DNA from: Plasmodium relictum
Lineage: Eukaryota; Apicomplexa; Aconoidasida; Haemosporida; Plasmodiidae
NCBI RefSeq assembly: GCF_900005765.1
Contig: NC_041689.1
Span: forward strand, 1,178,001-1,242,000
DNA length: 64,000 nucleotides
Reading direction: 5' to 3'
The notes beneath the pieces are model-generated. The model ran no database searches, was not told the DNA's origin, and saw nothing but the letters and a program-made list of their open reading frames with translations. Position 1 is the first letter of the stretch, and each line of letters begins with the position of its first letter. Positions 12,303-23,449 of this stretch are shown in pieces. The position numbers and the translations under genes were made by a program.

Positions 12303-14715
12303 CAAAATTATAAAAATACACTTAGCATTTGTTTCCATGTATATATATACATGCTCTTTTTTTTAAATGGGATGAAATTTTCATATCTCTATACGAGTTA
12401 TCTTTTTTTTTCTTTTCTCTTATATCAACATATATGCATACTTATTATATTTTACCACAATTTTATTTTATGCACACAAAAATTATATGTACTATTGAAT
12501 TTTTCTAAATTAAATAGAAATTAAAAAAATAATATAGATATAAAACGAATAAAAGATATAGGGAAAATATTCGTATATATTATAAACAATATATATTGTA
12601 TTTATCAATAACAGTTATAAACAAAAAAAATTCCTTGAAGGAAAAATTTTGAGTATTAAAAAAAATTCAAAAATATTTCAATTTTTTTATAAATTGGTTT
12701 AATTCTATATTTCCAATAGTTTTAAATTATATTAAAAGAAAAAGGAGAAATTTCAATGTTCTTAGATATAAAGAAAATATAAATATTTATATATAAATAT
12801 TATTTAAAACAATATTCTATTAGATATGAAAAAAGAAATGAAAAATTGCAAAATTTTTTATTTTTAGATTTTTTACAGATATATACAAAATATTTTATAT
12901 AATTTTATTTATATGCACTTTATTTAAATTACTTATTTTAGTAATATCTAGGCGTTATATATTTATATTTTTTTGTACATGAAATTAAAATTTATGAAAT
13001 TTAATTTCATTGAGAAAAAAAAAAATGTACATTTACACAGCTGAGAATTTTGCACCAACATAATTTTTTTTTTAGAAAAAAAAGTAAAAATATATATATA
13101 ATAAAATAAAATAGAATAAAGAAAAAATAACTTAAATTTCCTGTTTATTATTCTATTTTTTATTTTTTAATGAATCCTCTAAATTTTATGTATGTTATAA
13201 ACAGATAACTAAAAATATAATATTAAAAAACAAAAATTAAAAAAACTAAAAAAAGAAGAAATTAATATAAAAAATTTATATATTTACAACATAAAAATTT
13301 AATAATTAAAAAAACATTTCTTTTTTTTATTATTTAGAACTAATTTTTTTATTTGTCTTTAGTTTGATATTATTTTTATTAAGAATGGCCTAACTTGTAT
13401 TTATCTGAACAAAAATTTTGCATTTTAATAATTAATTATACATTATTTTTTAATTAACAAAAAAAAAAAATTATATATTATTTATAAAATGTGATTGAAA
13501 ATATGTGTAAAATAAAAAACATCAGCAACCTGCTTTTTGGAAAGCATTCCTCTTTTTAATTACTTTTTTTGTTTTTGAGAATTATATGAGAATAATAAAA
13601 TGTATTAATAATTTATTAAAAAAAATGAATGACGCATACATTAGTAAGTAAATCATTTATATATTTACTTTAAAAGAAATCAAATGGAATCAAAAAAAAG
13701 AAATATATCTTCTAAATAGGTTGTATATATATAATAAGAATATAATTAAAAAATAAGAGGTGCTCTATTATAAATGTTTATATCAAATGAGCTTTCCTTA
13801 AAAAGAATTTTATATTATTTTTAGAATAAAGTATACGAATAATTAAATTTTGATATAGAATAACACTCCGTAGTTACAATTCTGTAAATTTTTAAATATT
13901 TAAAATAAATTTTTTTTTCTGAATATATAAGAAAAAAATAAATAAATAAACTATTAGTAATTTTAAATGCTATAAATCAAATTTGAATATAAAAAAAAAA
14001 AAAAAAAGAAAAGAGAAGAATTAGAAAAATATATACAAAATAATGAAAAATAAAGTATATGAATATTCATATATATAAATACATATATTAGTATACGTAA
14101 GTTTATATATTTTTTTTTCATAGCCGTTGATTTGAGCATACTTCAAAAAAATATATTAATTTCTATAAATAAATTTAAAAAAAAAAATTATACATATATA
14201 TATTTATTTATTTGCACTTTTTAAATATTTAAAATTTTTAAAAATTATTTACTCTTGATATACATTTCAATTTTATATGTTTTTAAATTTATATTTTTTG
14301 ATGAAAAAATATTCCCACATCATATTTTTGTACAACAGAATGATGATATAAAATAAATAAATTCATAATAAAATATATTATCAAATAAAAATTCTATTTT
14401 CATAAGTATGTATGAATATAAATTTAAAAAAAAAAAAAAAATTAAACACTTTTAAAATTCTTTAACTTTTTTTTTTTTTTTTTATACTATTTTTATTAAT
14501 TGTAATTTAAATTTTTAATAAATATAAAGATACTTTCATATAAAGAGAAATTTCGTTTTTTAATTAATTTATTATATATCATTTGATAGGCATAATAGAA
14601 GCCATTTAAATATTCTTTCATTTATAAGAATATTCAAAAATTCATACGTATATGTATATATATAATTATATTTTCTTTTTCTGTATGTAATAAGAATAGA
14701 ATTATAAAAAATATT
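11979..14715. other. Divergent intergenic region
   Basis: This 2.7-kb spacer separates two divergently transcribed genes (AP-2 alpha and TOM40), so it should contain both promoters. It contains a long (TA)n microsatellite at 12254-12301 and several T or A runs above 12 bases. No coding frame with normal composition is present. Specific regulatory motifs could not be recognised by eye. Confidence 0.7.
12254..12301. repeat. (TA)n microsatellite
   Basis: An uninterrupted alternating AT tract of about 48 bases lies in the divergent spacer. Such tracts are common in Plasmodium and highly length-variable. A frame of 69 codons running through it encodes only repeated Tyr-Ile and is not a gene. Confidence 0.9.
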
Positions 14716-15840
14716 ATGGAGATAACGAATATTTTTAAAAAACTGCTAAGACAAAATGTAGCATATACAGAGAGTAATTCTTTATTTGGTATATTTAAAA
14801 AGCAAAATGAAGAAACTTTAAAAGAAAAAACGGAAGAAACTCCAAACATAGAATCGTTGAGCGAACTAAAAAATGATTCATTAAAAAAAACAGAAGAAGA
14901 AAAATTAAAAGAGCAGAATTTTCTACCTTACGCAAATAATTTTGATTCATCTAATGCACTGCTATTTGAAAATTTAAATAAAGAATATAAATTTATAACA
15001 ACACAAGATAATTTTGATGGATTTCGTTTTGAAGTTGATAAAAACGTAAATAAATATTTGCAGTCAACACATACATTATTTTTGGGAACTAGTTTAAGAG
15101 ATATTGGTTATTTATATCAATTTGGAGCTAATTTTACAAATAGTGATAATAGTTTATTAATGATAAGTAGAATAAATATAGATGGTAGCGTAAATGGTAG
15201 ATTTTGTAAAAAAATTAATTCTAATATAGATTGCAAATTAAACTTTAATACATATGCAAAAAATGATACAAGAAATATGTATGAAATGTCATTAGAAGTA
15301 AATAAACCAGTATACACATATAATTTCAAAACAATATGGCAAGGAGCATGGATATTTAATGCATCTTATACGCAGTTATTAACAAAAAAATTTCAAGCAG
15401 GTGTTGATTTAACATATATAGCATCAAATTGTGCTTCTATTGGATCTTTTGGATTGCGATATAATCATAAAAATAATGTTATAACATTTCAAATGATAAG
15501 ACAACCAAATTTTAAATCACCAGAATTTATGTTAAATCAAACCCATTTATATAAAATTCAGTATGCTAAAAAAGTATCAGATCGTTTATCATTAGGAACA
15601 GAGCTTGAACTAACACCACAGACGAAAGAATCAGCTATGAGACTTGGCTGGGATTATTCTTTTAGACATGCAAAAGTTCAAGGTACAATTGATACAAGTG
15701 GCAAAATTTCAGTATTTACTCAAGATTATTCTGGTTTCGGGGTTAGTGGATATATTGATTATTTAAATAATGAATACAAATTTGGATTTATGATGCACAT
15801 TTCACCTTCACAAGAGCAACCTCAGCAACAACCTTCATAA
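14716..15840 (+). CDS. TOM40: Mitochondrial import receptor subunit TOM40
   Basis: A single exon of 374 residues encodes the pore of the outer-membrane TOM complex, through which nearly all nuclear-encoded mitochondrial proteins enter. The first 80 residues are Glu/Lys-rich and soluble. From about residue 90 the protein is a series of amphipathic beta strands typical of the Porin_3/VDAC-Tom40 beta-barrel fold, for example NSLLMISRINIDGSVNG. The C-terminal third carries the Tom40 hallmarks GTELELTPQ, AMRLGWDYSFRHAKVQG and a final beta signal near YKFGFMMHI. A Gln-rich tail follows. The length is normal for the family. There is no cleavable presequence, as expected for an outer-membrane barrel. 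The initiator follows an AT-rich leader, and an upstream in-frame ATG is not seen. The gene is divergently transcribed from AP-2 alpha. Confidence 0.95.
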   Translation: MEITNIFKKLLRQNVAYTESNSLFGIFKKQNEETLKEKTEETPNIESLSELKNDSLKKTEEEKLKEQNFLPYANNFDSSNALLFENLNKEYKFITTQDNFDGFRFEVDKNVNKYLQSTHTLFLGTSLRDIGYLYQFGANFTNSDNSLLMISRINIDGSVNGRFCKKINSNIDCKLNFNTYAKNDTRNMYEMSLEVNKPVYTYNFKTIWQGAWIFNASYTQLLTKKFQAGVDLTYIASNCASIGSFGLRYNHKNNVITFQMIRQPNFKSPEFMLNQTHLYKIQYAKKVSDRLSLGTELELTPQTKESAMRLGWDYSFRHAKVQGTIDTSGKISVFTQDYSGFGVSGYIDYLNNEYKFGFMMHISPSQEQPQQQPS

Positions 15841-16743
15841 AAAGACTTAATGGAAAAAAAAAAAAAATTATGAACAAAGTCATACAGAAATAAATTTTTA
15901 GAATTTTAAAGTTATGTATCATTAAATATGTATTTATAATTTATAATATTTTATTTGAATATATAAAAATAGATATATATATATAAATTTTTTATATAAT
16001 GCATTGATGCTAAATATATATATTTGTAATTTTTAAAATATATACATATATATATATATATATTTAGTTCTTTTTAATACTTTATTTATTTTAAGCTTTT
16101 AATATTTTTTTTTTTTTTTTTATACATGAACAGCAAATACTTTGACATATAATATAAAAAAGAGATGACTCTTTAATTCCAGACAAGTTTATTTATTTTT
16201 AATTACTATTTAAGAAATATATTAATGATGAAGATAAAGTTATTAAAATATTATATTATTACATAAAAGAAATATTACTTTTAAAAATAATATATACTAT
16301 TAGTTTTATGAAAATGAAAGTTATTTAAATCCTTAATTTTAAGGAAACATATATTTTTTGAAAAAGTAAAAAGAAGACAAAATTTTAATTTTTTTTATGT
16401 TTTTCATTAATAATATTTGTTTACTTTTTAACTAAATAGAGTATTGAAGCTCTCATAGAAAAATTTTAACAAATATATAAATTTTTTTAAAACACTAAAA
16501 AATATATATATATATATATATATATAGAAATTTTAATTTAATCAATCTTATAAAAAATAAAAAAAAAATTCAAATAAATTAATTCATAAGCGGTACTGTT
16601 TATTGATATTAATACATTGTTTTTAATCTTTTATATGTGTGTGGATCCTTTTAGCTAGTATTAATTATTATGGAAATAAGAAAAAAAAAAAAAAAAACAC
16701 AAATATATGTATACTTATCTTAAAATATTACCTCCATTGCACA
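15841..16743. other. Convergent intergenic region
   Basis: The 0.9-kb spacer lies between the 3' ends of TOM40 and the minus-strand GCFC gene. It contains (TA)n runs near 16040-16060 and 16502-16526 and T runs. No coding potential is seen. Canonical polyadenylation signals are too frequent in this base composition to be called. Confidence 0.7.
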
Positions 16744-19700
16744 TTAATTATACATATTTAATTTTTCATAATCAAAATAACCTGAATTTAATCTTTTACT
16801 ATCCTTATCTAAAATATTAGAGATCTCATTATTAAATTGGTCATCCGTTAGACTATTTAAAGAGTGTATTATATGAACTATAGTAGATAGTATTAAATTA
16901 TGAAATTTATTAGAATGTTCATAATTGGGTAAAACAAAATCATAATATATTTTCTTAACTAGATCAAATAACTCTTTATCACATAATAGTGAAACAACAT
17001 TTTTTATAGACTTTAAAATTTTTAAACACCTCATTAAAAAAATATTTTTCTTTTTTAAATTACATATATTTTTATAGCATTGTAAAAATGTAGTTATATA
17101 TATATTGATTTTATCTTTTATTTTATCAATCAATATTTTTCTATCAGAATTATATAAAATAAAATCCTTAATAATTACGTGTAAATTAAAACTTTGTTTC
17201 AATGAAAAAGGATTCCATACTTCTATCAGTTCATACACCTTTTTATTATAAATATGGTAATATAGTTTTTCCATAATTTCTTTTTCACTAAGACTATCGT
17301 AAATCATTATCAATTGATCTATGAGTTTGTACCAAGCAAATGATTTTACATTAGGATTATGAAAAAATTTTTTCTTAAGTTTATATTTTGTTCTTTGAAA
17401 TTTCTCATTTTTAAAAAAGGAAGAAAACATTTTTTTATCATTTATATTATTTTCCTTCTTTTCTTTCTGATTATTTTCTTCACAAAAATCTTCTTCATTA
17501 CTATATATAGAACTACTTAAGGAAAAATCACTTTCTGAATTTGGAGACTTGCTATTTTCATTATCACCTTCATTTATGCCACTATTGTTACTATTACTAT
17601 TATCAGAAGTATGTGTAGAATATAAATTGAAATCATTTTGTTCGTCACATATATTTCCAAAATGTTCATTTATGTAAGTTTTACCTTCATAATTATTTAT
17701 ATTGCTTTTTTTACATATATTTTCTTTTATTTCTTTTTCGTAATAATTTAGGATTTTCATTTTTTTTTTTTTTTTCAATGAAAATTGATAAAGTGGATCC
17801 CAATACAATAATTCACATTTTACAAAAAAAAAAAAAATACTATCAAAACAATTCGAACAATTGTAATTTTTATAAAATTCACAGTTGTAAAGTTTTAATA
17901 AATAGAAATATTTTATAACATTTTTAAAATTTAAAAAAAAATTGTTCACATTTTCGAATATGCTATTAATCTTTATTAAAAATTTTTCTTTTAATTGCCT
18001 CATTTTTAAAGTTTGAAAATATTTTTGTTTTTCTAATTTGTCTCTTTCTATTTTTTTCATATCTTCAGTTTTTTCATTATTGTTTTCTTCTATCTCTTTT
18101 TTTACTTTTTCTATTTCATCATATTCACTCAAAGAAGAATCAGTTGAATAATTACTTGAAAATCCATCAAACATATAAAGAACTGAAAGGTCATTAAAAT
18201 TTTGATGATCGTTTATTTTGTCCACTATAGATTCATCAAAAGATGAAATATTATTATATTTTACACAATTTTTAATCATTCTCCCTTCTATTAGATTCTT
18301 TAATTGATTGCATTTTGTTTTTTCTTTTTTATTTCTATAATATTTTGAATTAAAGATATATTCATTTATAAATGTTAGCTTAGACTTTTCATAATATTCT
18401 TTATATAAGTACAATTTTAAATTATGATAAACTAGGTGAAAGCATTGTTCTAATTTATATAAAGCGTTTAAAGCAGAATCAACACATTTAGATTTTTCAA
18501 AAATAAGATTAATTATAATTTGTAAAAATTCACCAAAAATAGTGCATATAATTATTTCTTTTTTTCTCTTTTTACATATACTTTTAAGTACGTCGAATTC
18601 GCTTTTATTTCTATTTTCCAAATCTCTTATTCTATTATATTCTTCTGTTTTGCTTTTATATTCATCAAATAGTTCTCGTATATAATCATTCATTTTAATA
18701 ATTTCTAAATTACAAACCGCTTTTTCTTCAAATGCGTTTTTAATTTTTTCAAATAAAATTTTATTTTGGTTATTGTATATATCACTATTTACAAAATCTT
18801 CCTTATCTTCAACACAAGAAAAAGACATACTATCTTCATTTGGTTCTTTTTTCATGTTTTTTATATTCAAATCGTTTTTTCCATTATATTTATAATCTAA
18901 TATTTTATTCTGAATAGTGGAATTATCATTTTTATATGAAGAAATATGAAAAGAATTTACATTTGATGAATTATATGAATTAAACTCTGTGCTAATCCCA
19001 TTTTTTTGTAATTCATAAGAAAATTCAGAATTTTTTTTTAATTCTGTAAGAAATTTATTATCAACAATTTTATTAATTCTTTCTTCTTCATATATATCAT
19101 AATTTTCATAAGACTCATTGATTTTGATTTCATCTTTTTTTAATGTTAAAAATTTATAATCTTTTTCAGTATTTATTTCTTCATATAAATTTTTTATTTC
19201 GTCATTTTTATTCTTTTTTATTAAAAGTCTGTTTTTCATTTCATTCACTGTTTCATAATTATATATATCTTCCACTTCTAGATCATCTTCTAATAAAATA
19301 TTTCCTATTTCATTCACATTAATATTATTTTTTTTTTTATTTGAGAAATTAGAAATGTAATCATCATTAAATATATTACCGTTATCATTAATCTCTTGCT
19401 TTTTTCTTAATATTTTCTTTTTTAATTTTATTTCTTCAATTAATTTCCTTTCTTCTTCATTTTCCATATCATCTTTTTCATCTTCAAAATTTATCATTAC
19501 ATTTTCGCAATTGAAATTTTCCTCATTCATAAATATATTCCCTATTCTATTATCATCATTCATTTCTTCTTTCTTTGAATTTGGCATATATGATAAATTA
19601 TAAATTAAACTATTTGATTCAGTATCTTTCTTAAAATCATTTTTATTTATTTCACTAAAATATGAATCATCTTCCATTAACTCGTATGTTAAAGAATCAC

Positions 19701-20619
19701 TGCTATTTTTTGCATAAATATTGTTAATATAATTATCAGTCAAATCAAAAATATTTCTTTTATAATTAATATCATCGCTACTATTATCATTCAATTTTAA
19801 ATTGTTACCAAGAGTATAACTAGCACAAATATTATTATTACTGCTATTATTATTGTCAATTTCATATATATAATTATCGTTATTTATGCTTATTTTATTT
19901 TTCATATTACATTTTTTATATGAGTGTGAACTGATTTCCTTGTTATGTTTGACATAATCTTTATTATATAAGTGTTTTTCTCTACTTACATATGCATACC
20001 TCGATTCACCTTCTTCATTGAATGATTTACTTGAATCATTATTTCCTATTGAATAATTTTTATGGGGTTCTATTAAGTTTTTTTTTTCATCAGTATTATT
20101 CAATGAAATTAGGGAATTTTGAATACTATTTCTAATTTTTTTTTTCCTTTTAATCGTTATGTAGCTATCAGAATCATCTTCACTGTATATATGAAAGCTA
20201 GTATTCATTTTATTTACCCTACTTATTTCTTCTTTTTTTTTTCTTTCTATACTACTTAACTTTTTTTTTTCTTTTTTTTCGTTATTCTTATTATCTAAAA
20301 AATTAGATACATTTTTTTCATTCTTTTTATTAAATGATTCTTCCTCTATCATAGTTTTGTTATGATTAATAAGTACTTCCTTTTTTTCATTTTCTTTTAC
20401 TTTTTCTTTTTTCTCTATTCCTATATTGTTATTAACTTCACAATCAAAGTCGTTCTTTTTGCTTAACGCATACTTTTCTTTATAGTTTACTCGTACATTT
20501 TCTGATTCTCCATCTTCTTCATTACATCCTAAATCAGAATTTTTATTATTATCACAATTAAAATTATCTTCTAAATTCTTTTTTATGTTTTTTTTTATTA
20601 TTTTTCTTTTTGTAAACAT
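16744..20619 (-). CDS. GCFC/PAXBP1-like nuclear protein
   Basis: A single exon encodes 1291 residues. The start MFTKRKIIKKNIKK resembles the MFRKARRVNVRKR-type opening of PAXBP1/GCFC2. The first 600 residues are a low-complexity Asn/Asp/Glu/Lys region. A charged stretch near residues 390-410 (EEERKLIEEIKLKKK) and a helical section follow. The C-terminal half shows GCFC-domain features: CELLYWDPLYQ at about residue 940, WNPFSLKQSF at about 1142, and a final helical pair with FVLPNYEHS. GCFC proteins bind the DEAH helicase PRP43-type machinery and act in pre-mRNA splicing and spliceosome disassembly. Whether this one does so here is inference. No DNA-binding domain is visible despite the old family name, GC-rich sequence DNA-binding factor. 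Confidence 0.75.
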   Translation of the reverse strand: MFTKRKIIKKNIKKNLEDNFNCDNNKNSDLGCNEEDGESENVRVNYKEKYALSKKNDFDCEVNNNIGIEKKEKVKENEKKEVLINHNKTMIEEESFNKKNEKNVSNFLDNKNNEKKEKKKLSSIERKKKEEISRVNKMNTSFHIYSEDDSDSYITIKRKKKIRNSIQNSLISLNNTDEKKNLIEPHKNYSIGNNDSSKSFNEEGESRYAYVSREKHLYNKDYVKHNKEISSHSYKKCNMKNKISINNDNYIYEIDNNNSSNNNICASYTLGNNLKLNDNSSDDINYKRNIFDLTDNYINNIYAKNSSDSLTYELMEDDSYFSEINKNDFKKDTESNSLIYNLSYMPNSKKEEMNDDNRIGNIFMNEENFNCENVMINFEDEKDDMENEEERKLIEEIKLKKKILRKKQEINDNGNIFNDDYISNFSNKKKNNINVNEIGNILLEDDLEVEDIYNYETVNEMKNRLLIKKNKNDEIKNLYEEINTEKDYKFLTLKKDEIKINESYENYDIYEEERINKIVDNKFLTELKKNSEFSYELQKNGISTEFNSYNSSNVNSFHISSYKNDNSTIQNKILDYKYNGKNDLNIKNMKKEPNEDSMSFSCVEDKEDFVNSDIYNNQNKILFEKIKNAFEEKAVCNLEIIKMNDYIRELFDEYKSKTEEYNRIRDLENRNKSEFDVLKSICKKRKKEIIICTIFGEFLQIIINLIFEKSKCVDSALNALYKLEQCFHLVYHNLKLYLYKEYYEKSKLTFINEYIFNSKYYRNKKEKTKCNQLKNLIEGRMIKNCVKYNNISSFDESIVDKINDHQNFNDLSVLYMFDGFSSNYSTDSSLSEYDEIEKVKKEIEENNNEKTEDMKKIERDKLEKQKYFQTLKMRQLKEKFLIKINSIFENVNNFFLNFKNVIKYFYLLKLYNCEFYKNYNCSNCFDSIFFFFVKCELLYWDPLYQFSLKKKKKMKILNYYEKEIKENICKKSNINNYEGKTYINEHFGNICDEQNDFNLYSTHTSDNSNSNNSGINEGDNENSKSPNSESDFSLSSSIYSNEEDFCEENNQKEKKENNINDKKMFSSFFKNEKFQRTKYKLKKKFFHNPNVKSFAWYKLIDQLIMIYDSLSEKEIMEKLYYHIYNKKVYELIEVWNPFSLKQSFNLHVIIKDFILYNSDRKILIDKIKDKINIYITTFLQCYKNICNLKKKNIFLMRCLKILKSIKNVVSLLCDKELFDLVKKIYYDFVLPNYEHSNKFHNLILSTIVHIIHSLNSLTDDQFNNEISNILDKDSKRLNSGYFDYEKLNMYN

Positions 20620-21910
20620 ATTAAAAGGCTATATATTTTTATAATATGAATAAAACAAATTATAAGATAATAAAATGCATTTGTAAAAAATATTAATTTC
20701 TTTTGTTATTAATACACAATTTATAAAAAAAATTATATTTTTGTTATTTAAGTAACATTATTATTTATCAATAACAATATCATTTTATAATTTTTTCTCA
20801 TCTTGATTTTTTACATAATATTTAATAAATATATATACCTTTTTTTTTTATACATTTGCTTTTTACATTTTAATATTAATTATAAAAAAAAAATATATAT
20901 GTATATATATATAAATACTTTTTTTTTAAAACAATTTTTCCAAAAATTTAAAAATAAATAAAAAATTAGCTTATAATTTTTGCATAAAAAAATATTTTAA
21001 AAAATAATTTGTTACAACACGAATACATTTTTTATATTTTTTTTTTAAAGATATTTAATATTTATATTTAAATCGAATAAAGTTGTACAATTACACACTT
21101 TTTATTTCTTTTTTGTATTATTCTTTCATTTAAAATTGAAATAATAATAATAATAAAAATACCAAAAACCGAATACTAGTAAGAAACATACAAAGCTATT
21201 TATTAATAGAACTTTAAGAAAAATACAGACAAAAAAAAATTTTTTTTAAAAAAAACATGATATATATAAGGTTAATTCACATATGTATACCTTTTTTTTT
21301 TTTTTTGATTTATCTAAATATGTAATTTTCTCTAAGACAAATAAGAAAAAAAATCATTCCCTTAAATATTTCTGATTTATTTTTAATACTTTTTAAAAGT
21401 ATTTTTTTCTTTTTTTTTTTTTTTTTTTGCAAAAATTTCTACTTTTCCAAAAAATAGAAATTTTTATCTTTATAAAATAAAATAATGAAAAAACATTTTT
21501 TTTTTTTTATATTCATAATTAATTTTTGAATAATATAAAATTTTTATAATCCAATGAAAAAAAAAAAAAATATATAGTATAATAAAAGAAAAAATATAAT
21601 TTAAAATTAATGAATTAAAGAAGAAAAAAAAAAATTAATAATAGAAAATATTTAATATAAAATTTAATAATTTAAGTACTACATTAATACAAATATTTCT
21701 TTTCTAAAAATATATTTTTTATATAACTTTTTCTACATTTCATTTTATTTTGAACACTAATAATTCTTTGTAAACTTACAAAGAACTTTTCTTTGAATAT
21801 ATTTTTACTTTTAATTCTTAATCTTCATTTTTTTTTTTTTTTTTTTAATTTAACAATTTATATTCCCCCAAAATTTTTCGCTAGTATTTTTTTGGTTGCA
21901 GTATATTGTT
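20620..21910. other. AT-rich intergenic region
   Basis: The spacer between two minus-strand genes holds the presumed promoter of the GCFC gene and the 3' UTR of MQO. It consists of poly(A)/poly(T) runs and a TA run near 20895-20910. I see no exon or RNA gene in it. Confidence 0.7.
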
Positions 21911-23449
21911 TTATAAATAGTTTACTGGGTACTCTCCTTGATATAAAAATTTTCGTACCTCATCTTTTTTAACTTCAGCATTTAATCTTTCACAAATTGT
22001 GTTCATATCAAATTCTCCATTACCTAAACAAGTGGTAGCACCTGGAGAAGGAGTAATGTTAAAAATAATATTTTTTCCTGAATCTATTTTACCTTCACCT
22101 AATAATAGTTTCTTGTTTTTTTTATTTATAAGTTGTGGTCTGACTCCTCCATATCCAACACAATAAGTCAAATCTTGTATAGTTAACGTAGGAATAATTT
22201 TTCTTACATCTTTTAAAAATAAATATTTATTTAAAATAGGAATTTCAAATAAAAAGTTACGAGCCACATATTTCAACATAGTCATATCTTTGAATAAATT
22301 ATAATACACATGAAACAAACTTAGATCAGGATTCCAAACTTTTAAAAAGTCTTTTATTGTTTTCATATTATCTCTTTCAAGTAAAGGCAAGGGTAATGCT
22401 GTTGGTCCGAATCTTGTTCTTCCTTTTTCAATTATATCAGGATCACCATGTACAGCAGCAAAAGGAAGAGCTGGATTTTGAATTGTATAAACTTTACCAT
22501 TTAAAATGTAATCAGTAAAATAAAAACTTCCCGCTACTGGCATACAACTGTATTCTAATCCATAATTCATTTTTTGAGCTATCATTAATGAATGACCACA
22601 AGCACATACTACGACAAAACGAGATTTTATTGTTCCCTTATTTGTATAAATTTTATAAAGAGAATCATTTATTTCTTCTATATTTATTACTTCTGTTAAT
22701 AAATTTATAGAGATCTTTTTATCAGAATTTTGAGATAATTCTATAAAACTTTGAGACAATTTTTGATAATCACATGTAGTTAATTCAGGTGGCATATATA
22801 AAGCAGATAACTTTTCTTCTCTTAGAGTATACGCATCTTTTAACGCTACTCGTGGTTCTACTTCATGTATTTCTTCTATATTATATAATTTCATTGATTT
22901 ATACAATTGACTAAAAATTGGGTATCTCTCTTGTAAAAATTGACACTCCTTTTCACCTACACCTAATACCATTTTTTGTGTTACACTTGATATATCATCT
23001 CTCTTTTCTTTTGGTAATTTTGTTAAATAATTTCTTAACATATCAGCATACCTTTTTATAAATTTTGCTTTTTCATAAGTATAATTTGTTTCTATATCAC
23101 CACAGTGTATTGTCTGGCTATTATTTTTTCCATGAGATGCAACTAAAGCAAAATTATCTCTTCTTTCAATTATTGCCAATTTTTTTAAATTAGTAAATTT
23201 AGATAATAAAAATAATAAAGCGGTCCCTGTTACTCCGCCTCCTATTACTACTGTATCATAAATTTCATCATTTTGCAATTCTCTTTCCTTGTTAATATTG
23301 ATGGAAACTTTTTCTTTTATATTAAATTCAGAATTTCCTGTACCACTAAATTTTCTTCTTCCTCTTAGAAACTCTACATTACTACCATTACTAGCCTCTT
23401 TAAAGGGGCTAGTTTTATATACTTTTAAAATGTTTTTAAATCTTAGCAT
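21911..23449 (-). CDS. MQO: Malate:quinone oxidoreductase, mitochondrial
   Basis: A 512-residue single-exon FAD enzyme that oxidises malate to oxaloacetate and passes electrons to ubiquinone at the inner mitochondrial membrane, linking the TCA cycle to the respiratory chain. Residues 1-50 are basic and Ser/Asn-rich, consistent with a mitochondrial targeting sequence. The Rossmann dinucleotide-binding motif VVIGGGVTG lies at residues 67-75, followed by an acidic end of beta 2 (IIERR). Further family landmarks are HGKNNSQTIHCGD, VVACACGHS, PVAGSFYFTD, FGPTALPLP and the C-terminal SPGATTCLGNG segment, which closes the FAD site. The length agrees with apicomplexan MQO. Plasmodium has this membrane enzyme in place of a mitochondrial NAD-dependent malate dehydrogenase. 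The apicomplexan enzyme is known to resemble bacterial MQO, suggesting old lateral gain. Confidence 0.96.
   Translation of the reverse strand: MLRFKNILKVYKTSPFKEASNGSNVEFLRGRRKFSGTGNSEFNIKEKVSININKERELQNDEIYDTVVIGGGVTGTALLFLLSKFTNLKKLAIIERRDNFALVASHGKNNSQTIHCGDIETNYTYEKAKFIKRYADMLRNYLTKLPKEKRDDISSVTQKMVLGVGEKECQFLQERYPIFSQLYKSMKLYNIEEIHEVEPRVALKDAYTLREEKLSALYMPPELTTCDYQKLSQSFIELSQNSDKKISINLLTEVINIEEINDSLYKIYTNKGTIKSRFVVVCACGHSLMIAQKMNYGLEYSCMPVAGSFYFTDYILNGKVYTIQNPALPFAAVHGDPDIIEKGRTRFGPTALPLPLLERDNMKTIKDFLKVWNPDLSLFHVYYNLFKDMTMLKYVARNFLFEIPILNKYLFLKDVRKIIPTLTIQDLTYCVGYGGVRPQLINKKNKKLLLGEGKIDSGKNIIFNITPSPGATTCLGNGEFDMNTICERLNAEVKKDEVRKFLYQGEYPVNYL

Noticed and set aside
12157-12366. Plus-strand open frame of 69 codons in the AP-2/TOM40 spacer
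   Set aside because: It runs through a (TA)n microsatellite and encodes repeated Tyr-Ile. There is no domain, and the composition equals the background.
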